A stretch of DNA of 64,000 nt from RBG-16-34-14 sp963727535. Its GTDB lineage: Bacteria > Bacteroidota > Ignavibacteria > Ignavibacteriales > Ignavibacteriaceae. Positions 18,008 through 27,791 of this stretch are shown here, piece after piece. The position numbers were made by a program, and so were the translations under genes. Position 1 is the first letter of the stretch; the number at the start of each line of letters is the position of its first letter. The notes under the pieces were generated by a model that worked only from the letters and a program-made list of their open reading frames with translations, did not search any database and was not told the origin of the DNA. The stretch is from NCBI GenBank assembly GCA_963727535.1, contig CAVSGR010000001.1, forward strand, positions 248,001 to 312,000, read 5' to 3'.

Positions 18008-18698
18008 CAGGTACATTGCCGAAAGCGGCGTTACTTCCAGAAGGAAATCCGAAGAATTTATTTTACAGGGAAGAGTAACTGTAAACAATAAAGTGATCGA
18101 GAATCTCGCTTTTAAAGTTGATAGCGAGCTGGACGTTGTTATGCTCGATGGGGAAAAGATAAATCCGAGAAGACACATTTATTTTCTTCTTAATAAACCA
18201 GCCGGAGTAATTACAACAACGGATGATGAGAAAAAAAGAAAAACTGTTATTGATCTTATTAAGGTGAATGAAAAAATATTTCCCGTAGGAAGACTCGATT
18301 ATAATACCACCGGGGTTTTGCTTTTAACGAATGATGGTGAATTTTCAAATTTTCTTACTCATCCCAGGAATAAAATTTCTAAAGAATATGAAGTTAAGCT
18401 GGACAAACCGCTATCTGCGGAAAATATGGAAAAACTCTTAAAAGGAATTTATATTGATAGAAAAAAAGGAGTATTTGCTAAAATTTTGTTTCAAGGTTCT
18501 AACAAAAAATCAGTTGTTGTAACTACTTTTGAAGGAAGAAATCATTTTGTAAAAAGAATGTTTAGCGCATTAGGATATCTTGTTACCAGCTTGAATAGAA
18601 AAAGTTTTGCAGGCTTCATAGCGAATGTTCCGCCGGGTTCTTACAGGAGATTATCTAAATCTGAAGTTGAGGGAGTTTTTAAAAGTTATGCTAAATAA
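17991..18698 (+). CDS. rluB: RsuA/RluB/RluE-type rRNA pseudouridine synthase
   Basis: This family converts a specific uridine of 23S or 16S rRNA to pseudouridine. It has an N-terminal S4 RNA-binding domain (RLNRYIAESGVTSRRKSEEFI...GRVTVNN) and the catalytic domain with GRLDYNTTGVLLLTNDGEFS, where the Asp of RLD is the nucleophile. LNKPAGVITT is also conserved. ATG 17991, behind GAAGAAGGAA, is preferred over upstream in-frame ATGs because the S4 domain begins right there. The gene order scpB-rluB is common in bacteria. RluB is the best guess within the family; the target base is not decided by sequence. Confidence 0.88.
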   Translation: MLTRLNRYIAESGVTSRRKSEEFILQGRVTVNNKVIENLAFKVDSELDVVMLDGEKINPRRHIYFLLNKPAGVITTTDDEKKRKTVIDLIKVNEKIFPVGRLDYNTTGVLLLTNDGEFSNFLTHPRNKISKEYEVKLDKPLSAENMEKLLKGIYIDRKKGVFAKILFQGSNKKSVVVTTFEGRNHFVKRMFSALGYLVTSLNRKSFAGFIANVPPGSYRRLSKSEVEGVFKSYAK

Positions 18699-19926
18699 TA
18701 TCTTCAGAACTTTTGTCGTATTTTTTTTGCTAACGACATTTTCTTTTTCTCAAGATTCTCTCAAAATAAAAGATGATTCTATACCTAAGTTTTCTTATTC
18801 AAATATACGGGAATTCTGGACTCAGATGGATGATATTTTTAATGATCCGAATTTCAATAGTGCATATTGGGGAGTTGTAATTCAGTCGCTTGAAACCGGG
18901 GAATACTTCTATAAAAGAAACAGCGATAAACTTTTTCGCCCCGCATCTAACTTGAAATTGTTTACAACGGCTTCAGGGCTGGTTCTGCTTGGGGATGATT
19001 ATAAATTTTCAACATTAATTTATGCAAATGGAAGTGTAGATGGTTCAATTCTTAAAGGTAATCTGGTAATCCAGGGAGGGGGAGATCCTACTATTTCGGG
19101 CAGATTTTTTAACGGAGATATTTACAAAGTTTATAACGATTGGGCTGACAGCCTGATAAAAATGGGTATTGATGAAATAGATGGAAATATTATTGGAGAT
19201 GATAATCTTTTTGATGATGTTGGACTTGGAAATGGTTGGGCTTGGGATAACGAATCTTACTGGTACAGCGCTCCTTCCGGGGCATTATCGTTTAATGATA
19301 ATTGTGTAGATATTGTCGTAACGGTCGATCCTAAAAGTAAGAAACCCAGAGTAACCATTTCGCCTGATACCAGGTATGTAGCAATAATTAAAGATATTTA
19401 TGTCGTTCCAAAAGATTCTATAACTTCGATAGATGTTTACAGGGAAAGGGGAACAAATGTTATCAATGTTTTTGGAACAATTAAAATTGAAAATTCCGAC
19501 TCTGTGAAAACATTTGCAACAATAAATAACCCCACACAATATTCCGTTGTGGTTTTGAAAGATGTATTGGAAAAACGGGGGATAAAAATCAAAGGTTATG
19601 GTACCGATATAGATGATCTGGATGGTCCAATTGATTATTCAAATATGCAACTTCTTTTTAGTTACTATTCTCCTGAATTAAGAGACATAATAAAAGCCAT
19701 TAATAAGAACAGCCAGAATTTTTTTGCCGAACAGCTATTAAAAGTCATTGGTCTTGAAAAAGAAGGACATGGTACTGCAGAAAATGGTGTTAAAGCAATT
19801 CAAAATGTTCTAACTGATATGGGAATAAATCCTGAAAGTTTACTGATGGTTGATGGCAGTGGTCTTTCACAACTTGACCTTGTAACTCCAAGAGGTATAG
19901 TTGCACTTATTAAATTATATGTATAA
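18688..19926 (+). CDS. dacB: D-alanyl-D-alanine carboxypeptidase/endopeptidase (PBP4 type), main part, frameshifted
   Basis: PBP4-type enzymes trim or cleave peptidoglycan cross-links in the periplasm. ATG 18688 gives a signal peptide (VVFFLLTTFSFSQ) and overlaps rluB by 11 bp. Two of the three active-site motifs are here: SxxK as SNLK in LFRPASNLKLFTT, and SxN as SQN in NKNSQNFFAEQLL. The large insert between them is typical of PBP4. The frame stops at 19926; skipping one T near 19915 continues as ALIKYMYKSKYF into the next fragment, which holds the KTG motif. Confidence 0.88.
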   Translation: MLNNIFRTFVVFFLLTTFSFSQDSLKIKDDSIPKFSYSNIREFWTQMDDIFNDPNFNSAYWGVVIQSLETGEYFYKRNSDKLFRPASNLKLFTTASGLVLLGDDYKFSTLIYANGSVDGSILKGNLVIQGGGDPTISGRFFNGDIYKVYNDWADSLIKMGIDEIDGNIIGDDNLFDDVGLGNGWAWDNESYWYSAPSGALSFNDNCVDIVVTVDPKSKKPRVTISPDTRYVAIIKDIYVVPKDSITSIDVYRERGTNVINVFGTIKIENSDSVKTFATINNPTQYSVVVLKDVLEKRGIKIKGYGTDIDDLDGPIDYSNMQLLFSYYSPELRDIIKAINKNSQNFFAEQLLKVIGLEKEGHGTAENGVKAIQNVLTDMGINPESLLMVDGSGLSQLDLVTPRGIVALIKLYV

Positions 19927-20203
19927 GAGCAAATATTTTATCCCGTTTTTTAATTCTTTGCCTATAGCCGGTGTAGATGGAACTTTAGGAACAAGAATGA
20001 AAGGCACACGAGCTGAGAACAGGATAAGAGCCAAAACCGGTTTCCTGGAATATGTGAGAAGCCTTTCAGGCTACGCTTTTACAGCAGATAATGAACCGGT
20101 TGCATTTACAATTATTGTTAATAATTTTAATGTCCCAGTTAAATTGGCTGAAAATCTACAGGATTTAGTTTGCCTGAGATTGGCTAATTTCAAAAGAAAA
20201 TAA
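19901..20203 (+). CDS. dacB: C-terminal part of the PBP4-type carboxypeptidase (KTG motif)
   Basis: This fragment, in the frame one base away, completes dacB. It contains NSLPIAGVDGTLGTRMKGT and IRAKTGFLEYVRSLSGY, with KTG being the third active-site motif of penicillin-binding proteins, and the ending FTIIVNNF. It has no ribosome binding site of its own and overlaps the first part. A one-base insertion near 19912-19916 explains the break. Confidence 0.85.
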   Translation: MHLLNYMYKSKYFIPFFNSLPIAGVDGTLGTRMKGTRAENRIRAKTGFLEYVRSLSGYAFTADNEPVAFTIIVNNFNVPVKLAENLQDLVCLRLANFKRK

Positions 20204-20361
20204 TATTAATAAAAAATTAAATTCGTAAATAATTAAAAGAATATTTAGATTTATAGTACCAATAATAAATTAGTTTTATTCACAGATTATTACTTGCCTT
20301 TAAATTCATTTATATCTCTGCAAGGATAAAAATATAGACTTTCTGAAATGAAAGGTAGAAT

Positions 20362-21123
20362 TTGTTCATAACAAACGCCCCGGTTAAAGAAACAATAAAA
20401 TTAGAAAACGATATTATTTTATTAAAAATTTATTCACCCGATATTGCTTCGGTGATAAAACCCGGTGAGTTTTTAAATGTAAAAGTTTCCCAAACCTGTT
20501 TCCCACTTTTAAGAAGACCATTCAGTGTTTGCGATGTTGAAGGCGATCATATTTTTATAATGTTTAATATCTTAGGTGAAGGTACAAAAGCACTTGCAAA
20601 TAAGAATAAGGACGATTTAATCGATATTCTAGGTCCCTTAGGCAATGGTTTTCACATTGATGACAACTATGATACGGCAGTAATGGTATCCGGAGGTTTA
20701 GGAGTTGCTCCATTTCCTTACTTAACCAGAATGATTGGTAATAAAAAAAATATTTATTCTTTTATCGGTGGCAGAACAAATACTGATGTAATTACTTACG
20801 GAATGAAAAACTTCAAAGCGTCTACCGAAGATGGCTCGCTTGGATTTAAAGGTAATGTTGTAGAATTGCTTGCACAAAATATAGAGACTTTAAATTCCGG
20901 GAAAATAAAGATATTTGCCTGCGGACCAAATGCTATGATAAGTTCTTTGAAACAATTTTGTCTTAAGCATAATTTTGATTGTGAAGCTTCTACCGAATGT
21001 GCCATGGCATGTGGATTTGGAATTTGTCAGGGTTGCCCGATTGAGTCTGCTAACGATAAAGGTAAGTACCTTCTTGTTTGTAAAAATGGTCCGGTTTTTA
21101 ATATCAGGGATATAATAATATGA
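20362..21123 (+). CDS. pyrK: Dihydroorotate dehydrogenase electron transfer subunit
   Basis: PyrK carries electrons from PyrD to NAD+ through FAD and a [2Fe-2S] cluster in pyrimidine synthesis. Seen are the FAD-binding RRPFSVCDVEGD, the nucleotide-binding VMVSGGLGVAPFPYL and the C-terminal cluster CAMACGFGICQGCPIE...LVCKNGPVF with the expected four cysteines. 253 residues is normal. The likely start is TTG 20362. It overlaps pyrD by 4 bp (ATGA), so subunits of the complex are made together. Confidence 0.93.
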   Translation: MFITNAPVKETIKLENDIILLKIYSPDIASVIKPGEFLNVKVSQTCFPLLRRPFSVCDVEGDHIFIMFNILGEGTKALANKNKDDLIDILGPLGNGFHIDDNYDTAVMVSGGLGVAPFPYLTRMIGNKKNIYSFIGGRTNTDVITYGMKNFKASTEDGSLGFKGNVVELLAQNIETLNSGKIKIFACGPNAMISSLKQFCLKHNFDCEASTECAMACGFGICQGCPIESANDKGKYLLVCKNGPVFNIRDIII

Positions 21124-22034
21124 AACCTGATCTTTCTGTTCAAGTTGGACCACTTAAATTCAGAAATCCTGTTTTGTTAGCTTCAGGCACTGTTGGCTAT
21201 GGTAATGAAATGTCAGAGTTCATCGATCTCAATTCAATTGGCGGCATTGTTACAAAATCTCTTAGCCTAAAACCGAGAAAAGGAAATCCACCTCAAAGAA
21301 TTGTTGAAACACCGTCAGGAATGTTAAATGCGATAGGTTTACAAAATGTTGGTGTTGAAGAATTTCTAAAAGAAAAAATTCCATTCTTAAAAAAGTTTGA
21401 TGTTCCATTAATTTGCAACATTGCTGCCAGCACTTATGAAGAATATGTAGAGTGCACAAGAATTCTATCAAAAGAAGAAACAATAAAAGCATTTGAAATA
21501 AATGTTTCATGTCCAAATGTTAAAGAAGGCGGACTTCAATTCGGAAATGATGTTAAAGCAGTTGGAAAGATAACAGCGGGAGTAAAAGCTGTTACTAATA
21601 AACCAGTGATTATCAAATTATCACCAAACGTTTCCTATATCTCGGAATTTGCCAAAGTTGCAAAAGATGAAGGCGCAGATGCGGTTTCTGCAATAAATAC
21701 TCTTGTTGGAACATCGTTTAATATCTTCACCAAGAAGCCAAAAATATTTAATGTTACAGGAGGGTTATCTGGTCCTGCAATTAAACCGATTGCTTTAGCA
21801 AAAGTTTTGGAAATAAAGAAATCAATCGATATTCCGATTATAGGTATTGGCGGCATAATGGATTGGAAAGATGTAGTTGAATTTATGATAGCCGGCTCAA
21901 GTGCAATTCAACTTGGTACGGTAAACTTTATTGATCCTTCAGCTGCAGTAAAGATTATTAAAGGCTTGGAAGATTATTGCATTAAATACGGAATAGAAAA
22001 AATTTCATCACTTACTGGTTCTTACATTGTTTGA
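21120..22034 (+). CDS. pyrD: Dihydroorotate dehydrogenase B, catalytic subunit
   Basis: This enzyme oxidises dihydroorotate to orotate with FMN. 304 residues form one TIM barrel. Typical segments are PVLLASGTVGYG, GGIVTKSLSLKPRKGNPP, FEINVSCPNVKEGG (substrate loop), PVIIKLSPN and the phosphate-binding GIGGIMDWKDVVEFMIAGSSAIQLGT. Pairing with pyrK marks it as the NAD-linked type 1B form. It overlaps folC by 8 bp if that gene starts at TTG 22027. Confidence 0.95.
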   Translation: MKPDLSVQVGPLKFRNPVLLASGTVGYGNEMSEFIDLNSIGGIVTKSLSLKPRKGNPPQRIVETPSGMLNAIGLQNVGVEEFLKEKIPFLKKFDVPLICNIAASTYEEYVECTRILSKEETIKAFEINVSCPNVKEGGLQFGNDVKAVGKITAGVKAVTNKPVIIKLSPNVSYISEFAKVAKDEGADAVSAINTLVGTSFNIFTKKPKIFNVTGGLSGPAIKPIALAKVLEIKKSIDIPIIGIGGIMDWKDVVEFMIAGSSAIQLGTVNFIDPSAAVKIIKGLEDYCIKYGIEKISSLTGSYIV

Positions 22035-23304
22035 AGTAATGGATTTAGAATCGGCTTTACAAAAATTATTTTCTCTTCATACTTTTGGTATCAAGCTCGG
22101 TCTTGATAACATAAAAGCTTTTCTTGAGCACATTGGTAATCCGCAAAAACATCTTAAAGCTTTTCATATCGCAGGATCAAACGGAAAGGGAAGTACTGCT
22201 GCTTTTGTAGCAAGCATTTTGCATGAATGTGGTTATAGAGTCGGATTATATACTTCTCCACATTTTGTCAAATTCAATGAAAGAATATTGATAAATAATA
22301 CTCAAATTGATGATGAAACGATTGCGGAATTTATCAGCAAACATGAAAAATATATTTTTGAGAAAGGTTTAACTTTTTTCGAAGTAACAACCGCTCTTGC
22401 TTTCAATTACTTTTTTGAGAACAATGTGGATTATGCAGTGATAGAAACCGGTCTCGGCGGCAGATTAGATGCAACAAATGTTTTCAATGCTCTGGGTGTT
22501 ATAATCACTTCAATAAGTTTTGAACATACAAATATTCTAGGGAGTACTATAAAAGAGATAACCGGAGAGAAAGCGGCAATTATCAAAAATCATAATAAAG
22601 TTTTTATTGGCAATCTTCCCGAAGAAGCAAAAACTGTAGTTGAGAGAAAATGTAAAGAAACCGGAAGTGAATTATATAACATTTCAGATTATGTGAACGA
22701 GAAACCTGGCTTGTTAGAACTTTACACAGAAGAAATAGAACTCGATGAATGGAAAATGCCTTTACGTGGGAATTATCAAAAATATAATGCCGCTCTTGCC
22801 GCTCTTGCTGTATCAAAAGTTCTGGATACTAAGGATACACGTAAGATCGAAAAGGGTATAAAAAATGTAATTGTAAATACCGGTTTACAAGGCAGATATG
22901 AATTTTATAATAAGAAGCCGGATATTATTTTTGATTCGGCTCACAATCCTGAAGGAATTGATAGTTTTATTTCAGAATTTAATAAAGATTCCAAAGATTA
23001 TAATGAGCGGATTTTGATCTATGGAGCTATGAAAGACAAGAGTGCTCTTGAGATTCTCAAAAAATTGGGACAAATTTTTAATAAAATTTTTGTAACAGAA
23101 ATTAACAGTGAAAGGTCTTTTAAGATAGAAGAACTAGTCCGGGTTGCTAAGGAGGTTTGGATAGAGGCAAAACCGTTAGTTAATCCGGCGTCTTACATTG
23201 AAAATTTCAGGTTAAGTGCTAAAGAAAACGACTGCCTTGTAGTGCTTGGCAGTATGTATTTGCTGGGTGAGGTTAAATCTTTACTACAGAATAAAATTAC
23301 TTGA
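22027..23304 (+). CDS. folC: Folylpolyglutamate synthase / dihydrofolate synthase
   Basis: FolC adds glutamate to dihydropteroate and to folates, keeping them in the cell. It is a Mur-ligase-like protein with P-loop GSNGKGSTAAFVASIL, YTSPHFVKFNERI, ETGLGGRLDATN and the C-terminal ligase part with FDSAHNPEGI. 425 residues is normal. The start is TTG 22027 or ATG 22039 (MDLESALQKLF); the latter sits just after the pyrD stop. The link with pyrimidine genes is positional, perhaps through nucleotide metabolism. Confidence 0.92.
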   Translation: MFEVMDLESALQKLFSLHTFGIKLGLDNIKAFLEHIGNPQKHLKAFHIAGSNGKGSTAAFVASILHECGYRVGLYTSPHFVKFNERILINNTQIDDETIAEFISKHEKYIFEKGLTFFEVTTALAFNYFFENNVDYAVIETGLGGRLDATNVFNALGVIITSISFEHTNILGSTIKEITGEKAAIIKNHNKVFIGNLPEEAKTVVERKCKETGSELYNISDYVNEKPGLLELYTEEIELDEWKMPLRGNYQKYNAALAALAVSKVLDTKDTRKIEKGIKNVIVNTGLQGRYEFYNKKPDIIFDSAHNPEGIDSFISEFNKDSKDYNERILIYGAMKDKSALEILKKLGQIFNKIFVTEINSERSFKIEELVRVAKEVWIEAKPLVNPASYIENFRLSAKENDCLVVLGSMYLLGEVKSLLQNKIT

Positions 23305-23477
23305 CATTTTTTCTTTTTAGATGTATGTTTCGGTTAAACCTCGTGACCCTATCATACGATAAATAAAAAAAGTTGGCGAAGTAAGTAAGATAAACCCCTA
23401 TAGCATATCCGGTAAGAACCTTGAAAAATATTGCGTTTTCATAAAAAAAATCATTCACAACAGTAGTAGGATAATTT

Positions 23478-24731
23478 ATGCCAATGGACATTTCTGAACT
23501 AAAGTCTAAGAAAATTGTTGAACTCAATGCTATAGCCAAAGAACTTAGCATAAACGGCTATACCGACCTCAGGAAACAAGAACTGATCTTTAAAATACTT
23601 GAAGCACAATCTTCAAAAGACGGTTTGACCTTTTCGAAGGGGGTTCTGGAAGTCTTGCCCGATGGTTACGGGTTCCTGAGATCTTCTGATTACAACTATC
23701 TCCCGTCGCCCGACGATATTTATGTCTCACCGTCCCAGATTAAGAAGTTTCTTTTAAGGACTGGTGATTTTGTTAGCGGGCAGGTAAGACCACCAAAAGA
23801 AGGTGAAAGATTTTTTGCTTTGCTCAGAGTAGAAGCCGTTAACGGGCTTGACCCGGATGCAATAAGAGACAGAACTCTTTTTGATAACCTTACTCCGGTT
23901 TATCCTACTAAAAAATTTATACTTGAATCGGCTCCTGGCGAATACTCTGTGAGAATTATGGATATACTTACTCCTGTTGGCAAAGGTCAGAGAGGTTTAA
24001 TTGTATCCCCTCCGAAAAGCGGTAAAACAGTTCTTCTCCAAAAAATTGCTAATTCCATTACACGAAACAGCCCTGAAGTAAAACTTATTATTCTGTTGAT
24101 AGATGAACGTCCCGAAGAAGTAACTGATATGGAAAGGTCTGTAAAAGGAGAAGTAATCAGTTCTACTTTTGATGAGCCTGCTGAAAGGCATGTTCAGGTT
24201 GCAGATATGGTTATTGAAAAAGCTAAAAGAATGGTTGAGGCAAAAGAGAACGTTGTAATTTTGCTTGACAGTATAACAAGACTTGCACGTGCTCATAATA
24301 TCGTTGTTCCACATAGCGGAAGAATTCTTTCCGGTGGTGTTGATTCCAACGCTCTTCATAAACCGAAAAGATTCTTCGGTGCAGCAAGAAATACTGAAGA
24401 TGGAGGAAGCTTAACGATTCTTGCTACTGCTCTTATCGATACAGGAAGCAGAATGGATGACGTTATATTTGAAGAGTTCAAAGGTACAGGTAATATGGAA
24501 ATAGTTCTCAACCGTGATTTGAGCGATAGAAGAATATTCCCTGCAATTGATGTTAATAGATCCGGTACACGTCGAGAAGAATTACTACTGAAAGAAGATG
24601 AACTTGCAAAGATCTGGATCCTCAGAAAAATTATCAGTGATTTCAGCCCCGTTGAAGCTATGGAATTCCTACTCGATAAAATGAGAGGAACAAAGACTAA
24701 TAAAGATTTTCTCAACAATATGAACAGTTAA
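23478..24731 (+). CDS. rho: Transcription termination factor Rho
   Basis: Rho is the hexameric RNA helicase that ends transcription at unstructured C-rich RNA. At 417 residues it has an N-terminal helix bundle (ISELKSKKIVELNAIAKEL), a cold-shock-like RNA-binding domain (GVLEVLPDGYGFLRS) and the RecA-like ATPase: P-loop SPPKSGKTVLLQ, LIDERPEEVTDM, VILLDSITRLARAHN and the Q-loop/R-loop region GGSLTILATALIDTGSRMDD. Start ATG 23478 sits behind GGATAA. A 173-bp gap precedes it, so it probably has its own promoter. Confidence 0.97.
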   Translation: MPMDISELKSKKIVELNAIAKELSINGYTDLRKQELIFKILEAQSSKDGLTFSKGVLEVLPDGYGFLRSSDYNYLPSPDDIYVSPSQIKKFLLRTGDFVSGQVRPPKEGERFFALLRVEAVNGLDPDAIRDRTLFDNLTPVYPTKKFILESAPGEYSVRIMDILTPVGKGQRGLIVSPPKSGKTVLLQKIANSITRNSPEVKLIILLIDERPEEVTDMERSVKGEVISSTFDEPAERHVQVADMVIEKAKRMVEAKENVVILLDSITRLARAHNIVVPHSGRILSGGVDSNALHKPKRFFGAARNTEDGGSLTILATALIDTGSRMDDVIFEEFKGTGNMEIVLNRDLSDRRIFPAIDVNRSGTRREELLLKEDELAKIWILRKIISDFSPVEAMEFLLDKMRGTKTNKDFLNNMNS

Positions 24732-24842
24732 GTATTCCGGTAAACTGCAGGAGTTTTCACTTATATTACTCTGTCCATTAATTATCTCCTTGATAAGGAA
24801 TTATTCTCCCTTATTTTTACTTACTAAAATCTTAGTTTTAGT

Positions 24843-26072
24843 ATGAAAAATTTTTTGTTTTTATTCCTTATTCCTTTTGTTGTTTCTTTGGGACAGCCTT
24901 TCGATAAACAAATTTATACACAAACCGTTATTATTCCCGGCGATTCAGTTTCATCTGTATATTTTCTTTGTAAGATTCCTTACCGGAACCTTGTCTTTCT
25001 GAAAGATGATAATAAATATAAAGCCGGATTCCGTTTATACCTGGAAATCACAGATACAAATTCAAACTTTGTTAAGAGGGAAATTAAAGATTGGGAACTT
25101 CAATCTTCCTCGTTTGAAGAAACAAATTCACAGGAAATATTTGCTGAAGGGTTAATTAAAATAAAACTTCCGGAAGGTTCTTATTATATACTTCCGATTT
25201 TTACGGACAAGAACGCAAGCGAAATAAAATTAGAAAAAGTCAGAGTTGATGTTTTAGACAAAAAATATATTGAACCTTTAATTGTTGACGCTGAGAAAAT
25301 AAAATGTAATGATCAGGAATTTACACGTCTCACTAATTTTGGAGATTCTTTACCTTTCGGGAAGGAAGAATGTAATTTTATAATTCCGGTTGCAGATACT
25401 TCGAAGTACGAAATCTCGGTAACGGTTGTAAGCCAGGAAGATACAGTTTACAATGGGGAATTAAGTGAATCAGTTCTTTCAAATATCAATTTGTTTGAAT
25501 GCGATGGGAAGATTTTAATATCAGATAAGAGCGAAGGAGTTAAAACAAGAAATTATATTTTGTCAGGAATAAATAACAAGCTTCAAGAAGGGCATTTATC
25601 AATAATTGTTGATAATGATAAAGATGCAAAGTTTAAAAAGGAAGTTTTATGGTATGATAAGCCTTTTTCGCTAAAAGATCCTGAGGATGCTATAAAAGCA
25701 CTTAAGAGTATCGAGAATGAAGATGTTGTTGATTCGTTGTTAGATCTTAAGAAGGAATTAATGTACAAAGGACTTGTTAATTACTGGAAGAAACTCGATC
25801 CTACTCCCGAAACTGAATACAATGAGCTAATGACTGAGTTTTATACACGAGTCGATTACACCTTGAAAAATTTCAGCACTATATCAGGTGTTAAAGGAGT
25901 CAAATCCGACAGGGGTAAAGTGTTTCTAAAATACGGCAAGCCTGATAAAACTGAAAGAAGCTCAAATCTGCAGGGGAAAGTTGTTGAAACATGGATTTAT
26001 GATAAACTTCACCGTAAATTTGTTTTCGTCGATGAAGACGGAACAGGAGAATTTTCTTTAGAAAGCAGTTGA
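24843..26072 (+). CDS. GWxTD domain-containing exported protein
   Basis: A 409-residue exported protein with a signal peptide (FLFLFLIPFVVSLGQ) and a beta-rich body. The C-terminal ~110 residues resemble the GWxTD domain: ELMTEFYTRVDYTLKNFS, SDRGKVFLKYGKPDKTE and VETWIYDKLHRKFVFVDEDGTGEF. GWxTD proteins are common in Ignavibacteria, Acidobacteria and related groups; their role is unknown, with guesses around outer-membrane or polysaccharide processes. The stop TGA overlaps the pdxA start (TGATG). Confidence is good on family and low on function. Confidence 0.75.
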   Translation: MKNFLFLFLIPFVVSLGQPFDKQIYTQTVIIPGDSVSSVYFLCKIPYRNLVFLKDDNKYKAGFRLYLEITDTNSNFVKREIKDWELQSSSFEETNSQEIFAEGLIKIKLPEGSYYILPIFTDKNASEIKLEKVRVDVLDKKYIEPLIVDAEKIKCNDQEFTRLTNFGDSLPFGKEECNFIIPVADTSKYEISVTVVSQEDTVYNGELSESVLSNINLFECDGKILISDKSEGVKTRNYILSGINNKLQEGHLSIIVDNDKDAKFKKEVLWYDKPFSLKDPEDAIKALKSIENEDVVDSLLDLKKELMYKGLVNYWKKLDPTPETEYNELMTEFYTRVDYTLKNFSTISGVKGVKSDRGKVFLKYGKPDKTERSSNLQGKVVETWIYDKLHRKFVFVDEDGTGEFSLESS

Positions 26073-27058
26073 TGAAGAAATTTGTTTTTACTTGCGGCGA
26101 TATAAATGGAATCGGTCCCGAAATAGTAATTAAAACTCTCAACAAAATTTCCTCAAATACTAATAACAGATTTTATTTTATTTGCCCTTCGGATGTCTTT
26201 TCAGGAAACCATTACGATTTGTAAAACCAAAATTCAAATACGAAATTGTAAAAAAGATTGATAAGTCTTCTCACCAGTCTGTTCAGGTAATTGATCTAGG
26301 AAATGCCAGGATTAATCCATGCAAAGCGACAGCCGTTTCGGGAAGAGTATCTTACAATTCAATCAAAATCGCTTTTGATCTTGCTGCCAATTATGAAGCG
26401 GATGCAATTATAACTGCTCCTATTTCAAAAACAGCTTTCAATATTGCAGAAATAAATTTTCCGGGACATACAGAGATGCTGGCAAAATGGTCCGGTACAA
26501 AAAATTATGTTATGACATTCCTTTCAAAAAAGTTAAATGCAGCACTGTTAACAATTCATAAACCTGTAAAAATGGTACCGGGATTAGTTACAAAAGAAAG
26601 ACTTTTAAACACCTTAAATATTTTATATCAAACACTCAGGGTTGATTTAAATATTCTGAAACCAAAAATAGCAGTACTCGGTCTTAATCCTCACGCAGGG
26701 GAGAACGGGATAATCGGAGATGAAGAGGAAAAAATAATAAAGCCTGTTAGTAAAGAGTTTTCAATCAAAAAACAGAATATCCGGTCCATTTTCTCCAGAT
26801 GCTTTCTTCGGTGCGAAAATGTATAAAGATTTTGATCTTGTTCTTGGAATGTATCATGACCAGGCACTTATTCCTTTCAAGCTATTAAATTTTTCTTCAG
26901 GCGTTAATTATACAGCAGGCTTAAAGATTATAAGAACGTCACCGGACCATGGAGTTGCTTATGATATTGCATGGAAAAATAAAGCCGATGAATCGAGTCT
27001 TTTACAGGCATACAAATATGCAGAACTGATTTCGAAGAACAGAGAGAAGAATGAGTAA
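26072..27058 (+). pseudogene. pdxA: 4-hydroxythreonine-4-phosphate dehydrogenase, two frameshifts as read
   Basis: PdxA oxidises 4-phosphohydroxy-threonine in vitamin B6 synthesis. Three pieces in successive frames make one full-length (~329 residue) protein. Piece 1 from ATG 26072: FTCGDINGIGPEIVIKTL. Piece 2 to about 26785: GRVSYNSIKIAFDLA, ITAPISKTAF, FPGHTEMLAKW and LGLNPHAGENG, with substrate and metal ligands. Piece 3 from about 26786: GPFSPDAFFGAKMYKDFD, MYHDQALIPFK and RTSPDHGVAYDIA. The first break fits a missing T at about 26217-26219, the second an extra A in the A-run at about 26767-26772. All active-site motifs survive, which favours sequencing error over decay. Confidence 0.85.
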
Positions 27059-27791
27059 TCTGAGAGTAAAGCCTTATGAGAAATTGGCTTTTGTTTACGA
27101 TCATTTGATGAGCCATGTAAATTATGAGTTGTGGGCGGATTATATTTATAAAATTAGTAAACCTTATATAAGCGGAAAGAGCAGTATTTTAGAGCTTGCA
27201 GGTGGTAACGGAAAATTCTCAGACATTTTTGTAAAACATTATCCAAATATTTTAATCTCCGATAAAAGTTTTGAAATGCTTTCATCAGCGAAAAATAAAT
27301 TACCGAAGGTCTGCTGCGAAATGCCTTTATTGCCCTTTAAAAGTAAATTTGATTTTATTTATTCTACATTTGATAGTATTAATTATCTTACAAGTAAAAA
27401 AGATCTTTTAAAGCTATTTATTGAAATTCACGACATTATTAGCGAAGATGGCATTTTTACTTTTGATGTAAGCCTTGAAAAAAACAGCATGAAGCATGCT
27501 ATGGTTCCGGTGAGAACTAGCAGGAAAAGCAATATCCGTTATAAACATTTAAGTTTGTATAGTAAAAATTCCAGGATCCATAAGAACATTTTCGAAATTA
27601 AATTTAACGGAACTACTTATAAAGAAATCCATAAACAAAAAATTTATCCTTTTGAACTTTACTTTGATCTGCTTGAAAGAGCGAATTTATTAGTGATAAA
27701 TTGTTATGAATCTTTTTCATTTGAAACAGCAGAACCTTCTTCACAAAGAGCACAATTTATAGTCAGGAAAATTAAAAATGCTGTCATTTAA
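27051..27791 (+). CDS. Class I SAM-dependent methyltransferase
   Basis: 246 residues with a Rossmann methyltransferase fold. Motif I is ILELAGGNGKFSDIF, followed by LISDKSFEML (motif II) and FDFIYSTFDSINYL (motif IV region). The N-terminal YEKLAFVYDHLMSHVNYELWADYI is typical of small-molecule methyltransferases. The substrate is unknown. It overlaps pdxA by 8 bp and ftsE by 14 bp, so it is expressed between a cofactor gene and a cell-division gene. Confidence 0.85.
   Translation: MSNLRVKPYEKLAFVYDHLMSHVNYELWADYIYKISKPYISGKSSILELAGGNGKFSDIFVKHYPNILISDKSFEMLSSAKNKLPKVCCEMPLLPFKSKFDFIYSTFDSINYLTSKKDLLKLFIEIHDIISEDGIFTFDVSLEKNSMKHAMVPVRTSRKSNIRYKHLSLYSKNSRIHKNIFEIKFNGTTYKEIHKQKIYPFELYFDLLERANLLVINCYESFSFETAEPSSQRAQFIVRKIKNAVI

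Noticed and set aside
23997..24718. Two 120-codon minus-strand frames inside rho
   Set aside because: Shadows of the strongly coding rho gene; no start signals and no recognisable domain.
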